Positions 1 through 9,563 of a stretch of 64,000 nt of DNA are shown here, piece after piece (the first letter of the stretch is position 1; every line of letters begins with the position of its first letter). The stretch covers positions 124,001 through 188,000 of the forward strand of contig NZ_BBQM01000020.1 of the NCBI RefSeq assembly GCF_000876015.1, read 5' to 3'. The position numbers and the translations under genes are program-made. The notes beneath the pieces were generated by a model that was given only the letters and a program-made list of their open reading frames with translations, did not search any database and had not been told where the DNA came from. This DNA comes from Cupriavidus basilensis (GTDB lineage Bacteria; Pseudomonadota; Gammaproteobacteria; Burkholderiales; Burkholderiaceae).

Positions 1-612
1 AGCCGCTTCGACGTCGTGACCAGCATGGTGGTGCTGGTCGGTTATGCCATTCCGGGCTTCGTGCTGGGCGTGCTGCTGCTGGTGCTGTTCGGCGGCGGCA
101 CCTTCGTGCAGTGGTTCCCGCTGCGCGGGCTGACCTCCGACGACTGGGACCAGCTTTCGATGATGGGCAAGGTGATGGACTACCTGTGGCACCTCGTGCT
201 GCCGATCACCGCCTCGGTGGTGGGCAGCTTCGCGGTCATCACCATGCTGACCAAGAACGCCTTTCTCGAGGAAATCCGCAAGCAGTACGTGCTGACCGCG
301 CGCGCCAAGGGCCTGGCCGAGCGCCGCGTGCTGTGGAAGCACATCTTCCGCAACGCGCTGATCCCGCTGGTGACCGGCTTCCCGGCGGCCTTCATCGGTG
401 CCTTCTTCACGGGCTCGCTGCTGATCGAGACGCTGTTCTCGCTCGACGGCCTGGGCCTGCTGTCCTACGAGGCGGTGCTGCGGCGCGACTATCCGGTCGT
501 GCTGGGCACGCTCTACCTGTTCACCCTGATCGGCCTGGTGACGCGGCTGATCTCCGATGTCTGCTACGTGATGGTCGACCCGCGCATCCACTTCGAGGCG
601 GTGCACCGATGA
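1..612 (+). CDS. yejB: ABC importer permease YejB, C-terminal part (5' end outside window)
   Basis: Inner-membrane permease of a YejABEF-type oligopeptide/microcin importer. The reading frame is already open at base 1, so the gene starts upstream; about 203 residues are visible. They show several hydrophobic membrane segments and the cytoplasmic EAA-type coupling loop (TARAKGL, around bases 295-315) that docks on the ATPase, typical of DppB/OppB-class permeases. The stop TGA (610-612) overlaps the ATG of the next permease (609-611), implying translational coupling. The assignment to YejB rather than another Dpp/Opp permease rests on the following yejE and yejF genes. The substrate of this copy cannot be read from sequence. 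Confidence 0.88.
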   Translation, partial: SRFDVVTSMVVLVGYAIPGFVLGVLLLVLFGGGTFVQWFPLRGLTSDDWDQLSMMGKVMDYLWHLVLPITASVVGSFAVITMLTKNAFLEEIRKQYVLTARAKGLAERRVLWKHIFRNALIPLVTGFPAAFIGAFFTGSLLIETLFSLDGLGLLSYEAVLRRDYPVVLGTLYLFTLIGLVTRLISDVCYVMVDPRIHFEAVHR

Positions 613-1732
613 AATTCCGCACGCGCGCGCCGTCCAGCGGCCTGCCGCATTCGCCATCGCCGCGCCAGCGCGCGTGGCAGCGCTTTCGCTGCAACCGGCT
701 GGGCTACTGGAGCCTGATCCTGTTCATCGGCATCTTCGTGCTCAGCCTGTTCGCGGAAGCGCTGTCGAGCGACCGGCCGCTGGTGGTGAAGTACAAGGGC
801 GAGTGGTATTTCCCGATCGTCAAGGTCTATCCCGAGACCACCTTCGACGGCGACTTCCCCACGCGCACCGACTATCTCGACCCGTTCATCCGCGACCGCA
901 TCACCAGCAACGGCAACTTCGCCGTGTTCCCGCCCAACCGGTATTCGTACGACACGCTCAACTACTTCTCGAAGGAGCCCAACCCGGCGCCGCCTTCGGC
1001 GGAGAACCTGCTGGGCACCGACGACCGCGGGCGCGACGTGCTGGCGCGGCTGCTCTACGGCTTTCGCGTCTCGGTGCTGTTCAGTCTGGCGCTGACGCTG
1101 ATCGGCGTGTTGATCGGCACGCTGACCGGCGCGCTGATGGGCTTCTTCGGCGGGCGCTTCGACCTGATCTCCCAGCGCGCCATCGAGATCTGGAGCTCGA
1201 TGCCGGAGCTCTACCTGCTCATCATCTTCGCCTCCATCTTCACGCCCAGCCTGGCGCTGCTGATCATCCTGCTGTCGCTGTTCGGCTGGATGGGCCTGTC
1301 GGACTACGTGCGCGCCGAGTTCTACCGCAACCGCTCGCTCGACTACGTCAAGGCGGCGCGCGCGCTCGGCCTGTCGAACGTGCAGATCATGTGGCGCCAC
1401 ATCCTGCCCAACAGCCTGACGCCGGTCATCACCTTCCTGCCGTTCCGCATGAGCGCGGCCATCCTGGCGCTGACCAGCCTCGACTTCCTCGGCCTGGGCG
1501 TGCCGCCCACCACGCCCAGCCTGGGCGAGCTGCTGGCGCAGGGCAAGGCCAATCTCGATGCCTGGTGGATCTCCCTGTCGACCTTCGCCGTGCTGGTGCT
1601 GACCCTGCTGCTGCTGACCTTCATGGGCGACGCGCTGCGCGACGCCTTCGACACCCGCCTGGGCCTGGCGCAGCTGCGCGGCCGCGCGGAGCCGAAGGCG
1701 CCCGAAGGCTCGCCCGCCGCCGAGGTGACGCC

Positions 1733-1736
<4 letters not shown>
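609..1736 (+). CDS. yejE: ABC importer permease YejE
   Basis: Second membrane subunit of the Yej-type peptide importer, 375 residues. I chose the ATG at 609 because it overlaps the upstream stop. A basic N-terminus is followed by a membrane segment near residues 30-50, then a roughly 100-residue periplasmic region characteristic of YejE (it includes GEWYFP and PPNRYSYD), then LLGTDDRGRDVLARL, which opens the DppC/OppC-type transmembrane domain. The EAA loop is AARALGLSNVQ. The long insertion between the first segment and the permease domain separates YejE from ordinary DppC proteins. The stop overlaps the start of yejF by 4 bp. Confidence 0.92.
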
Positions 1737-3457
<1,721 letters not shown>

Positions 3458-3764
3458 CTCGGGACTGACATACGATAAACAAGAAAGCAGATGCGACTTC
3501 CGATGTATGGGCTTGATTCCAAAGCCTTTTAGGGGGATTTTGTAACGCACTTTGACATGCGCGTGACAACCTTATACCATCCGGCGAGAAGTATTTTCAG
3601 GGGTGGTTCGCGCGCCGCTTATGAGCGGCGCGAGTGTTTTGCATCACATAAGCGGCTGGTCTGCTTATTGCATGCCGCCCACGGGGGAAATCACCCCAGT
3701 TGAATTCGAGCCGGCCCGGCGTGTCGTCCCGGGCCAGGCCAAGACCGATTGAACAGGAGAACCA
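3458..3764 (+). promoter_or_regulatory. Promoter and about 175-nt leader upstream of the NlpC/P60 gene
   Basis: A sigma70-like promoter is visible: TTGACA at 3552-3557, a 17-bp spacer, and TACCAT at 3575-3580. The predicted transcript then has a long untranslated leader before the ATG at 3765. It includes a perfect hairpin CGCGCCGCT / AGCGGCGCG (3611-3619 with 3624-3632, 4-nt loop) followed by AGTGTTTT, and a weaker ATAAGC / GCTTAT pair nearby. The hairpin could be a weak terminator (it also follows yejF) or a leader structure. The AGGAG ribosome site lies just before the start codon. No ORF is supported here. Confidence 0.5.
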
Positions 3765-4454
3765 ATGCAGCGAACGGTACTTCATTCCCTGGCGCGCGCC
3801 GCCGTTGGAATTGCCATTGCCTGCGGTGCTGCTCTGTCGAATGGAGTGCTGGCTGACACGGTGTTCAAGGACCCCGACGCCCGCATCGATGCGCGTAGCG
3901 AGCTCAGCTCGGACCCGCATCCGGAAGGCAAGCGCGGCTTGCTGTCCTCGATGATGAGCTCCACCAGCCACGTCGCCAGCAAGGCCGGCGACCTCGTCAT
4001 GAACGCCCTCGGGCTGATCGGCGTGCGCTACCGCTTCGGCGGCAACAGCCCGGAATCGGGCCTCGACTGCAGCGGCTTCGTGCGCTACGTGTTCAACGAC
4101 ACGTTCGGCTTCATGCTGCCGCGCCGCTCGGTGGAAATGAGCCAGGTCGGCACCACGGTGGCGGCCAGCGACCTGCGCCCCGGCGACCTGGTGTTCTTCA
4201 ACACCATGCGCCACACGTTCTCGCACGTCGGCATCTACATCGGTGACAACAAGTTCGTGCACGCGCCGTCCACCGGCAGCAAGATCCGCGTGGACGACAT
4301 GCGCGCCTCGTACTGGGTCACGCGCTACAACGGCGCGCGCCGCATCGACGACAACCTGCAGGGCGGCGTCGGCGCGGACAACCTCGGCAACATGGTCGAG
4401 ACGCTCAAGCGCTTCGATCCGAACGCCGGCAACCGGACGCTCTACGGCGGCTGA
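3765..4454 (+). CDS. Secreted NlpC/P60-family peptidoglycan hydrolase
   Basis: Probable cell-wall endopeptidase cleaving murein peptide cross-links or stems in the periplasm; 229 residues. A signal peptide spans about residues 1-30 (hydrophobic run ending NGVLA before DTVF). The C-terminal NlpC/P60 domain starts near YRFGGNSPESGLDCSGF; the catalytic triad is visible as Cys102 in LDCSGF, His154 in SHVGIYIG and His166 in VHAPSTG. A clear AGGAG site precedes the ATG. It is monocistronic: its own promoter upstream, a strong terminator 20 bp downstream. It resembles the Spr/MepS group but lacks a lipobox. Specific substrate unknown. Confidence 0.88.
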   Translation: MQRTVLHSLARAAVGIAIACGAALSNGVLADTVFKDPDARIDARSELSSDPHPEGKRGLLSSMMSSTSHVASKAGDLVMNALGLIGVRYRFGGNSPESGLDCSGFVRYVFNDTFGFMLPRRSVEMSQVGTTVAASDLRPGDLVFFNTMRHTFSHVGIYIGDNKFVHAPSTGSKIRVDDMRASYWVTRYNGARRIDDNLQGGVGADNLGNMVETLKRFDPNAGNRTLYGG

Positions 4455-4473
4455 TCTCGGCCCGGACCGGATG

Positions 4474-4502
4474 AAAAAAGGACTGCCTCGGCAGTCCTTT
4501 TT
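4474..4502 (+). terminator. Intrinsic terminator after the NlpC/P60 gene
   Basis: GGACTGCC (4480-4487) pairs with GGCAGTCC (4490-4497), flanked by an A-run and a T-run, giving a strong hairpin that can act on both strands. It lies between the plus-strand peptidase and the convergent patatin gene. Confidence 0.85.
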
Positions 4503-4598
4503 CGTTTGCGTCGTCCTCGCCGTCCGTGAAGGCCGGGCCGTTGGTCTCGTCGATGGCGCGGTGGGTTTGCCGCGCGGACGGGCGGCGATCGGTTTCCG

Positions 4599-5540
4599 CT
4601 ATTGCGCGGCCACCGCGCCGGCGGGCTTGAGCCGCGCCTGCGCGAGCTTGTCGCGCAGGCTGGCGAGCACGGCCGCGGTGGCCTGCTCGCCGGCCAGGAT
4701 GGCGCGGTTGCGCGCGGTGAAGTCGCTGCCGCCCATGTCGGGCAGGTCGGGGCGGATCACCACGTCGGCGCGCGCCAGCGCCATCTTGTTGAGCGACTGC
4801 CCCATGATGGCGGTGGTCTGCAGCAGCACGCCGCTCTGGCCGCCGTTCTTCTGGCTGGACGGGTCGGCGGAGATGTTCACGGCGATCACGAAGTCCGCGC
4901 CCATGACGCGCGCGGAATCCACCGGCACCGGTTCCACCAGCCCGCCGTCGACGTAATCGTGGCCCTGGATCGAGACCGGCTGGAACACGCCGGGCACGCT
5001 GCTGGAGGCGCGCACCGCCTGCCCCGTGTTGCCGCGCCGGAACAGGATGCCGTGGCCGGTCTTGAGGTCGGTGGCGACGATGCCCAGCGGCAGCTTCATG
5101 GCCTCGATGGGGCGGTTGCCGACCAGCTTGTTCACGTAGTTCTGCAGCGCCTCGCCCTTGAGCCAGCCGCCGAAGCGGGTGCCGAAGGGCAGGGCCCAGT
5201 CGGCGATGGCGGCTTCGTCCATGGTCAGCGCCAGCTTGTTGAGCTGGAAGCCGCTCATGCCCGAGGCATAGAGCGCGGCGACCACCGCGCCGGCGCTGGT
5301 GCCGGCGACCAGGTCCGGGTGGATGCCCTGCGCTTCCAGCGCCTTGATGACCCCGATATGGGCGAAGCCGCGCGCGGCGCCCCCGCCGAGGGCCAGGCCG
5401 ATCTTGAGCGGGCGCGGCGGCGCTGGCGGCGCGGCTGCCGGCGCTTCCGGCTGGGCGGTGAGGGTCCCGGGCTTGGGGCCGAAAGAGCAGGCGGCGAGCA
5501 GCGCTGCCGCGCCCGCGCCGAGGAAATGGCGTCGTTGCAT
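4599..5540 (-). CDS. Patatin-like phospholipase lipoprotein, RssA-like
   Basis: Serine lipid hydrolase of the patatin family, 313 residues, probably membrane-anchored and facing the periplasm. The N-terminus combines an RR-containing start (RRHFLGAG) with the lipobox LLAAC, so it is likely a lipoprotein with Cys18, possibly Tat-exported. After a Pro/Ala linker, the oxyanion motif GGGAARGFAHIGV (about 52-64), nucleophile motif GTSAG (Ser82) and the DGG of the Ser-Asp dyad (Asp198) are all intact. It converges on the NlpC/P60 gene across a bidirectional terminator. The lipid substrate cannot be inferred. Confidence 0.87.
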   Translation of the reverse strand: MQRRHFLGAGAAALLAACSFGPKPGTLTAQPEAPAAAPPAPPRPLKIGLALGGGAARGFAHIGVIKALEAQGIHPDLVAGTSAGAVVAALYASGMSGFQLNKLALTMDEAAIADWALPFGTRFGGWLKGEALQNYVNKLVGNRPIEAMKLPLGIVATDLKTGHGILFRRGNTGQAVRASSSVPGVFQPVSIQGHDYVDGGLVEPVPVDSARVMGADFVIAVNISADPSSQKNGGQSGVLLQTTAIMGQSLNKMALARADVVIRPDLPDMGGSDFTARNRAILAGEQATAAVLASLRDKLAQARLKPAGAVAAQ

Positions 5541-5721
5541 GGATCCGTGAGGGAAGGGGAAATGCCGCGGCCGTCACAGCCGGTGCGGTGCCGCGGCGAA
5601 TGTGCCGCCGGCGCCGGCGCCGCGTTGGCGCGGCAGCATTTCAGACCGGGCAAAGCATAAATGATTCCACGCGCGGCGGCACCCGGCGCGCGGCGGGGCC
5701 GGGCGGCGCGCCCCCGCTTGC

Positions 5722-5776
5722 TATAATGCGGCGATCCTACACCCCGGCCTGCGCGCATCCGCGCGCGGGCTTTTTT
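5722..5776 (+). promoter_or_regulatory. gltX promoter with promoter-proximal terminator-like hairpin
   Basis: A perfect -10 box TATAAT lies at 5722-5727. Within the first tens of transcribed bases, GCCTGCGCGC (5747-5756) pairs with GCGCGCGGGC (5761-5770) across a 4-base loop and is followed by TTTTTT (5771-5776), the form of an intrinsic terminator. The gltX ATG is only 13 bp further on. This looks like a possible attenuator, but there is very little room upstream for an antiterminator or leader peptide. Confidence 0.55.
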
Positions 5777-5789
5777 GTTTCGCTCCGAC

Positions 5790-7196
5790 ATGACACAACG
5801 CGTCCGCACCCGCTTCGCGCCGAGCCCCACCGGCTTCATCCACCTCGGCAACATCCGCTCCGCGCTCTACCCCTGGGCGTTCGCGCGCCGCATGAAGGGC
5901 GATTTCATCCTGCGCATCGAGGACACCGACGTCGAGCGCTCGTCCCAGGAAGCGGTGGACGTGATCCTGGAAGGCATGGCCTGGCTCGATCTGGACATCG
6001 ACGAAGGCCCTTACTACCAGATGCAGCGCATGGACCGCTACCGCGAGGTGGTCAGGCAGATGCTGGACAGCGAGCTGGCCTACCCGTGCTACATGAGCAC
6101 CGAGGAACTCGACGCGCTGCGCGAGGCCCAGCGCGCGCGCGGCGAGAAGCCGCGCTACAACGGCTTCTGGCGCCCCGAGCCGGGCAAGGTGCTGCCCGCG
6201 CCGCCGGCCGGCGTGCAGCCGGTGATCCGCTTCAAGAACCCGATCGGCGGCAGCGTGGTGTGGGACGACGCGGTCAAGGGCCGCATCGAGATCGCGAACG
6301 ACGAGCTGGACGACCTCGTGATCGCCCGCCCCGACGGCACGCCCACCTACAATTTCTGCGTGGTGGTCGACGACCTCGACATGAAGATCACCCACGTGAT
6401 CCGCGGCGACGACCACGTCAACAACACGCCGCGCCAGATCAACATCATCCGCGCGCTGGGCGGCACGCCGCCGGTCTATGCCCACCTGCCGACCGTGCTC
6501 AACGAGCAGGGCGAGAAGATGAGCAAGCGCCACGGCGCCATGCCCGTGACCGGCTATCGCGACGAAGGCTACCTGCCCGAGGCCGTGCTCAACTACCTGG
6601 CCCGGCTGGGCTGGGCGCACGGCGACGCCGAGATCTTCTCGCGCGAGCAGTTCATCGAGTGGTTCGACCTCGAGCACCTGGGCAAGTCGCCGGCGCAGTA
6701 CAACCCGGAAAAGCTGGCCTGGCTCAACAACCACTACATCAAGGTGGGCGACAACGCGCGCCTGGCCACGCTGACCCGGCCGTTCATCGAGGCGCTGGGC
6801 GGCAAGGTGGAAGGCGGCGCCAGCCTCGAAGCGGTGATCGGCCTGGTCAAGGACCGCGCCAACACGCTCAAGGACGTGGCCCAGGCCGCGCTGCTGTTCT
6901 ACCGCGGCGAGACGCAGCCGGACGCCGCGCTCAAGGCCGAGCACCTCAACGCCGACGTGCTGCCCGCCCTGCAGGCCCTGGCGGCGCGCCTGGGCGCGCT
7001 GGCCGAGTGGAAGCGCGAGGACATCGGCGCGGCCTTCAAGGCCGTGCTGGCCGAGTTCGGCCTGAAGATGCCCAAGCTGGCCATGCCGGTGCGCCTGCTG
7101 GTGGCGGGGCAGTTGCAGACGCCCGCCATCGACGCGGTGCTGGAGCTGTTCGGCCGCGAAACGGTGCTGCGCCGGCTGCAAGCTGGCCTCGCCTGA
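5790..7196 (+). CDS. gltX: Glutamyl-tRNA synthetase
   Basis: Class I aminoacyl-tRNA synthetase charging tRNA-Glu in the cytoplasm; 468 residues, the usual length. The HIGH-class motif is HLGN at residues 18-21 within APSPTGFIHLGN, and the KMSKR loop is at 243-247. I chose the ATG at 5790 (MTQRVRTRFAPSP) over an upstream in-frame TTG at 5775, which falls in the T-tract of the preceding hairpin. A tRNA-Glu gene lies only about 470 bp downstream, so enzyme and substrate RNA are neighbours, although the tRNAs have their own promoters. Confidence 0.97.
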   Translation: MTQRVRTRFAPSPTGFIHLGNIRSALYPWAFARRMKGDFILRIEDTDVERSSQEAVDVILEGMAWLDLDIDEGPYYQMQRMDRYREVVRQMLDSELAYPCYMSTEELDALREAQRARGEKPRYNGFWRPEPGKVLPAPPAGVQPVIRFKNPIGGSVVWDDAVKGRIEIANDELDDLVIARPDGTPTYNFCVVVDDLDMKITHVIRGDDHVNNTPRQINIIRALGGTPPVYAHLPTVLNEQGEKMSKRHGAMPVTGYRDEGYLPEAVLNYLARLGWAHGDAEIFSREQFIEWFDLEHLGKSPAQYNPEKLAWLNNHYIKVGDNARLATLTRPFIEALGGKVEGGASLEAVIGLVKDRANTLKDVAQAALLFYRGETQPDAALKAEHLNADVLPALQALAARLGALAEWKREDIGAAFKAVLAEFGLKMPKLAMPVRLLVAGQLQTPAIDAVLELFGRETVLRRLQAGLA

Positions 7197-7225
7197 AATT
7201 TTTTGCGGAAAGTCGCGGAAGGGGC

Positions 7226-7254
7226 TTGCGCTCCTGCCGCGACTTGAGCATAAT
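7226..7254 (+). promoter_or_regulatory. Candidate upstream promoter of the tRNA operon
   Basis: TTGCGC (7226-7231), a 17-bp spacer and CATAAT (7249-7254) form a plausible sigma70 promoter just after gltX. It overlaps a hairpin AAGTCGCGG / CCGCGACTT (7210-7218 with 7237-7245) that lacks a T-tract and may mark the end of the gltX transcript. Confidence 0.4.
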
Positions 7255-7363
7255 CTCGTTCTCCCTGCAGCGCGGACAAAAACCAAGCGGGCTTAACGGA
7301 CGGCAGCGAACAGTAGTAATTCCCGCAGTAATGCGGATCGCTGAAAAAAGTTAAAAAAAGGGG

Positions 7364-7392
7364 TTGTCAAAAAGCAAGGTTGTTTATATAAT
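7364..7392 (+). promoter_or_regulatory. Main promoter of the tRNA-Ala-Glu-Asp operon
   Basis: TTGTCA (7364-7369) and a perfect TATAAT (7387-7392) are separated by exactly 17 bp in an AT-rich patch unlike the surrounding DNA. The distance to the first tRNA (7478) leaves about 78 nt of 5' precursor. No GC-rich discriminator is evident. Confidence 0.75.
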
Positions 7393-7477
7393 CTTGTCTT
7401 CGCTGAAACAAAGAAACAAACGCGAAACGACAGCAGCAGCAAGCTGGAGCAGTAAATCAGCAGTAACGTAGTGCCTT

Positions 7478-7553
<76 letters not shown>

Positions 7554-7663
7554 AAATGCCGGAAGTTTCGATTGCGGTCATGGCGAAACTTCCCGGTGTG
7601 GTGAAGACCGGATTATCCGGATATTCGCCGCGCCAGACGGAACAAGTCGGAAGACAAGTTTCT

Positions 7664-7739
7664 GTCCCCTTCGTCTAGAGGCCTAGGACATCACCCTTTC
7701 ACGGTGAGTACAGGGGTTCGAATCCCCTAGGGGACGCCA
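7664..7739 (+). tRNA. tRNA-Glu (anticodon TTC)
   Basis: 76 nt with encoded CCA. Acceptor GTCCCCT pairs with AGGGGAC; the anticodon loop CTTTCAC in stem TCACC/GGTGA gives TTC (glutamate). T-arm GGGGTTCGAATCCCC. It lies 110 bp after tRNA-Ala in the same probable transcript. Confidence 0.97.
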
Positions 7740-7808
7740 GATAACGGACGTAACCAAACGTCCGGTTTGTCGTCGGCGGCATCGCTGCCGGCAGCAAGTA
7801 GAAGTATT

Positions 7809-7885
7809 GGAGTGGTAGTTCAGTTGGTTAGAATACCGGCCTGTCACGCCGGGGGTCGCGGGTTCGAGCCCCGTCCACTCCGCCA
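7809..7885 (+). tRNA. tRNA-Asp (anticodon GTC)
   Basis: 77 nt with encoded CCA. Acceptor GGAGTGG pairs with CCACTCC; the stem CCGGC/GCCGG encloses the loop CTGTCAC, giving GTC (aspartate). Last gene of the operon, 8 bp before the terminator hairpin. Confidence 0.97.
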
Positions 7886-7893
7886 AATCAAGA

Positions 7894-7925
7894 CCCGCAT
7901 GGTTATGCCATGCGGGTTTTTCTTT
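7894..7925 (+). terminator. Terminator of the tRNA operon
   Basis: CCCGCATGG (7894-7902) pairs with CCATGCGGG (7908-7916) over a short loop, followed by a T-rich tract to about 7927. Classic rho-independent form directly after tRNA-Asp. Confidence 0.9.
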
Positions 7926-8092
7926 TTCCGCCCGCATTTTCCCGTCTTCGGTTTTTCCTGCTGCATTTCCTGCCGCGGCATGCGTTCGCGGTATTCGCTC
8001 CGGCCGTGCCTCGATAATCGCCCGCCTCGCTGGCCGGATACCGCCGCGGCGCATTATCGGCGCGCCGGCGAGCGATTATCCCGGCGCCGGCT

Positions 8093-9445
8093 TCAGTCCT
8101 GCGGGCGCCGGCTTACCGTGACGAAATAGCGCACCAGCAGCGTCGCGGCCAGCGCCAGGCTCACGCTGTTGGCCAGCCAGAAGCCCGCCGCGCCGCGCGT
8201 GAGGGCCGGCAGCGAGCCGATCAGGCCGAAGCCCAGCACGTAGCCGCCGCCCAGCCCCACGCCCCACAGCGACAGCGCGTAGATCAGCGTCGGCACCAGC
8301 GCGATCTTGTAGGCGCGCAGGATGAAGGCGGTCATCACCTGGACCGCGTCGAAGGCCTGGTAGAACGCGATGAACAGCATCAGGGGCAGGGCGGCCCGCA
8401 CCACCGCCGGGTCCTTGGCGTAGGCGTGCAGCAGCGGCTCGCGCAGGATCCACAGCAGGCTGCCGACCATGACGGCGAGCAGCGCCGCCAGGCAGATGCC
8501 GCGCCGCGCGATGCGGCGCGCCGCGGGCAGGTCGCGCGCGCCGATCGACTGGGCCACCAGCGTGGAGGTGGCGATCGCCAGCGACAGCGGCAGCATGTAG
8601 GCCACCGCGCCGAGGTTGGCGATGATCTGGTGGCCGGCCAGCACCACCGTGCCCATGCGCGTGATGAAGATCGACATCAGCGTAAACGAGGTGATCTCGA
8701 TCAGGTAGGTCAGGCCCATCGGCACGCCCAGGCGCAGCAGCGCGCGGATCGGCCGCGCCTGCGGCCAGGCCCAGCTCGAGAAGATCTGCAGCGGCCGGTA
8801 GGCCGCGTTGCGCCGCAGGATCAGCACGCCGGAGACGCACCACATCCAGCTGATCAGCGTCGAGGCCAGCGCGCAGCCGGGGCCGCCCATCGCCGCCAGG
8901 CCGAGGCCGCCGTCGATGAACCAGGCATTGAGCGGGATCTTCACCGCCAGCCCGACGATCTGCAGCACCGTCACCATCACCGGCCGCGACAGCGCGTTGT
9001 TCAGCGCCGAGTAGATGCGAAAGCCGAGCGCGGCGGGCAGGCCGAAGGCCTGGATGTGCAGGTAGGTGGTGGCCTTCTCGACCAGTTCGGGCGGCGCCTG
9101 CGCGAACTGCAGCAACGGCCCGGGAAAGGCCAGCAGCAGCATGCCCGGCACCGCCAGTGCCACGCCCAGCCACGCCGCCTGCCTGACTTCGCTGCCGATC
9201 TCCGCCGCGCGGCCCGCGCCGTGCAACTGCCCGGCGATCGGGGCGAGCGCCTGCAGCACGCCCATCAGGCTGATGTAGACGGTGACGTAGATCGAGCCGC
9301 CGAGCCCCACGGCGGCGAGGTCGGTGGCAGAGGCGCGCCCGGACATGATGGTGTCGATCACGCCGAAGGCGATCACCGCGAGCTGGCCGACCAGGACTGG
9401 CGCGGCCAGTTCGCCGATGCGGCGGATATCCTGCAGCAGTTTCAT
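8093..9445 (-). CDS. norM: MATE-family multidrug/cation efflux transporter (NorM-like)
   Basis: Inner-membrane antiporter, 450 residues, the usual MATE length, with about twelve hydrophobic segments in two related halves. N-terminal half features include PVLVGQLAVIAFGVIDTIMSG and an internal ALAPIAGQLHGAG stretch; the second half repeats the pattern (GVPMGLTYLIEI and ATSTLVAQSIGARD). It probably exports toxic cations or drugs in exchange for Na+ or H+. The specific NorM label is by overall similarity; the substrate is not determinable. It converges on the tRNA operon and is followed on its own strand (lower coordinates) by the tRNA terminator. Confidence 0.9.
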   Translation of the reverse strand: MKLLQDIRRIGELAAPVLVGQLAVIAFGVIDTIMSGRASATDLAAVGLGGSIYVTVYISLMGVLQALAPIAGQLHGAGRAAEIGSEVRQAAWLGVALAVPGMLLLAFPGPLLQFAQAPPELVEKATTYLHIQAFGLPAALGFRIYSALNNALSRPVMVTVLQIVGLAVKIPLNAWFIDGGLGLAAMGGPGCALASTLISWMWCVSGVLILRRNAAYRPLQIFSSWAWPQARPIRALLRLGVPMGLTYLIEITSFTLMSIFITRMGTVVLAGHQIIANLGAVAYMLPLSLAIATSTLVAQSIGARDLPAARRIARRGICLAALLAVMVGSLLWILREPLLHAYAKDPAVVRAALPLMLFIAFYQAFDAVQVMTAFILRAYKIALVPTLIYALSLWGVGLGGGYVLGFGLIGSLPALTRGAAGFWLANSVSLALAATLLVRYFVTVSRRPQD

Positions 9446-9563
9446 CCGATGGGCCGGCGCGCCGCGGCGCTGCCGGATAGCTGTGGCTGTTGAGTGCGTG
9501 TTGTCCGCATTGTCCGCGTCGGTTGTGACGGCACGCCCCGTTGGTACGTCCCGCCGGCGCGTC

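Noticed and set aside
5775..5789. TTG start for gltX five codons upstream of the ATG
   Set aside because: The codon lies in the T-tract of the hairpin, and the protein consensus starts at MTQRVRTRFAPSPTG.
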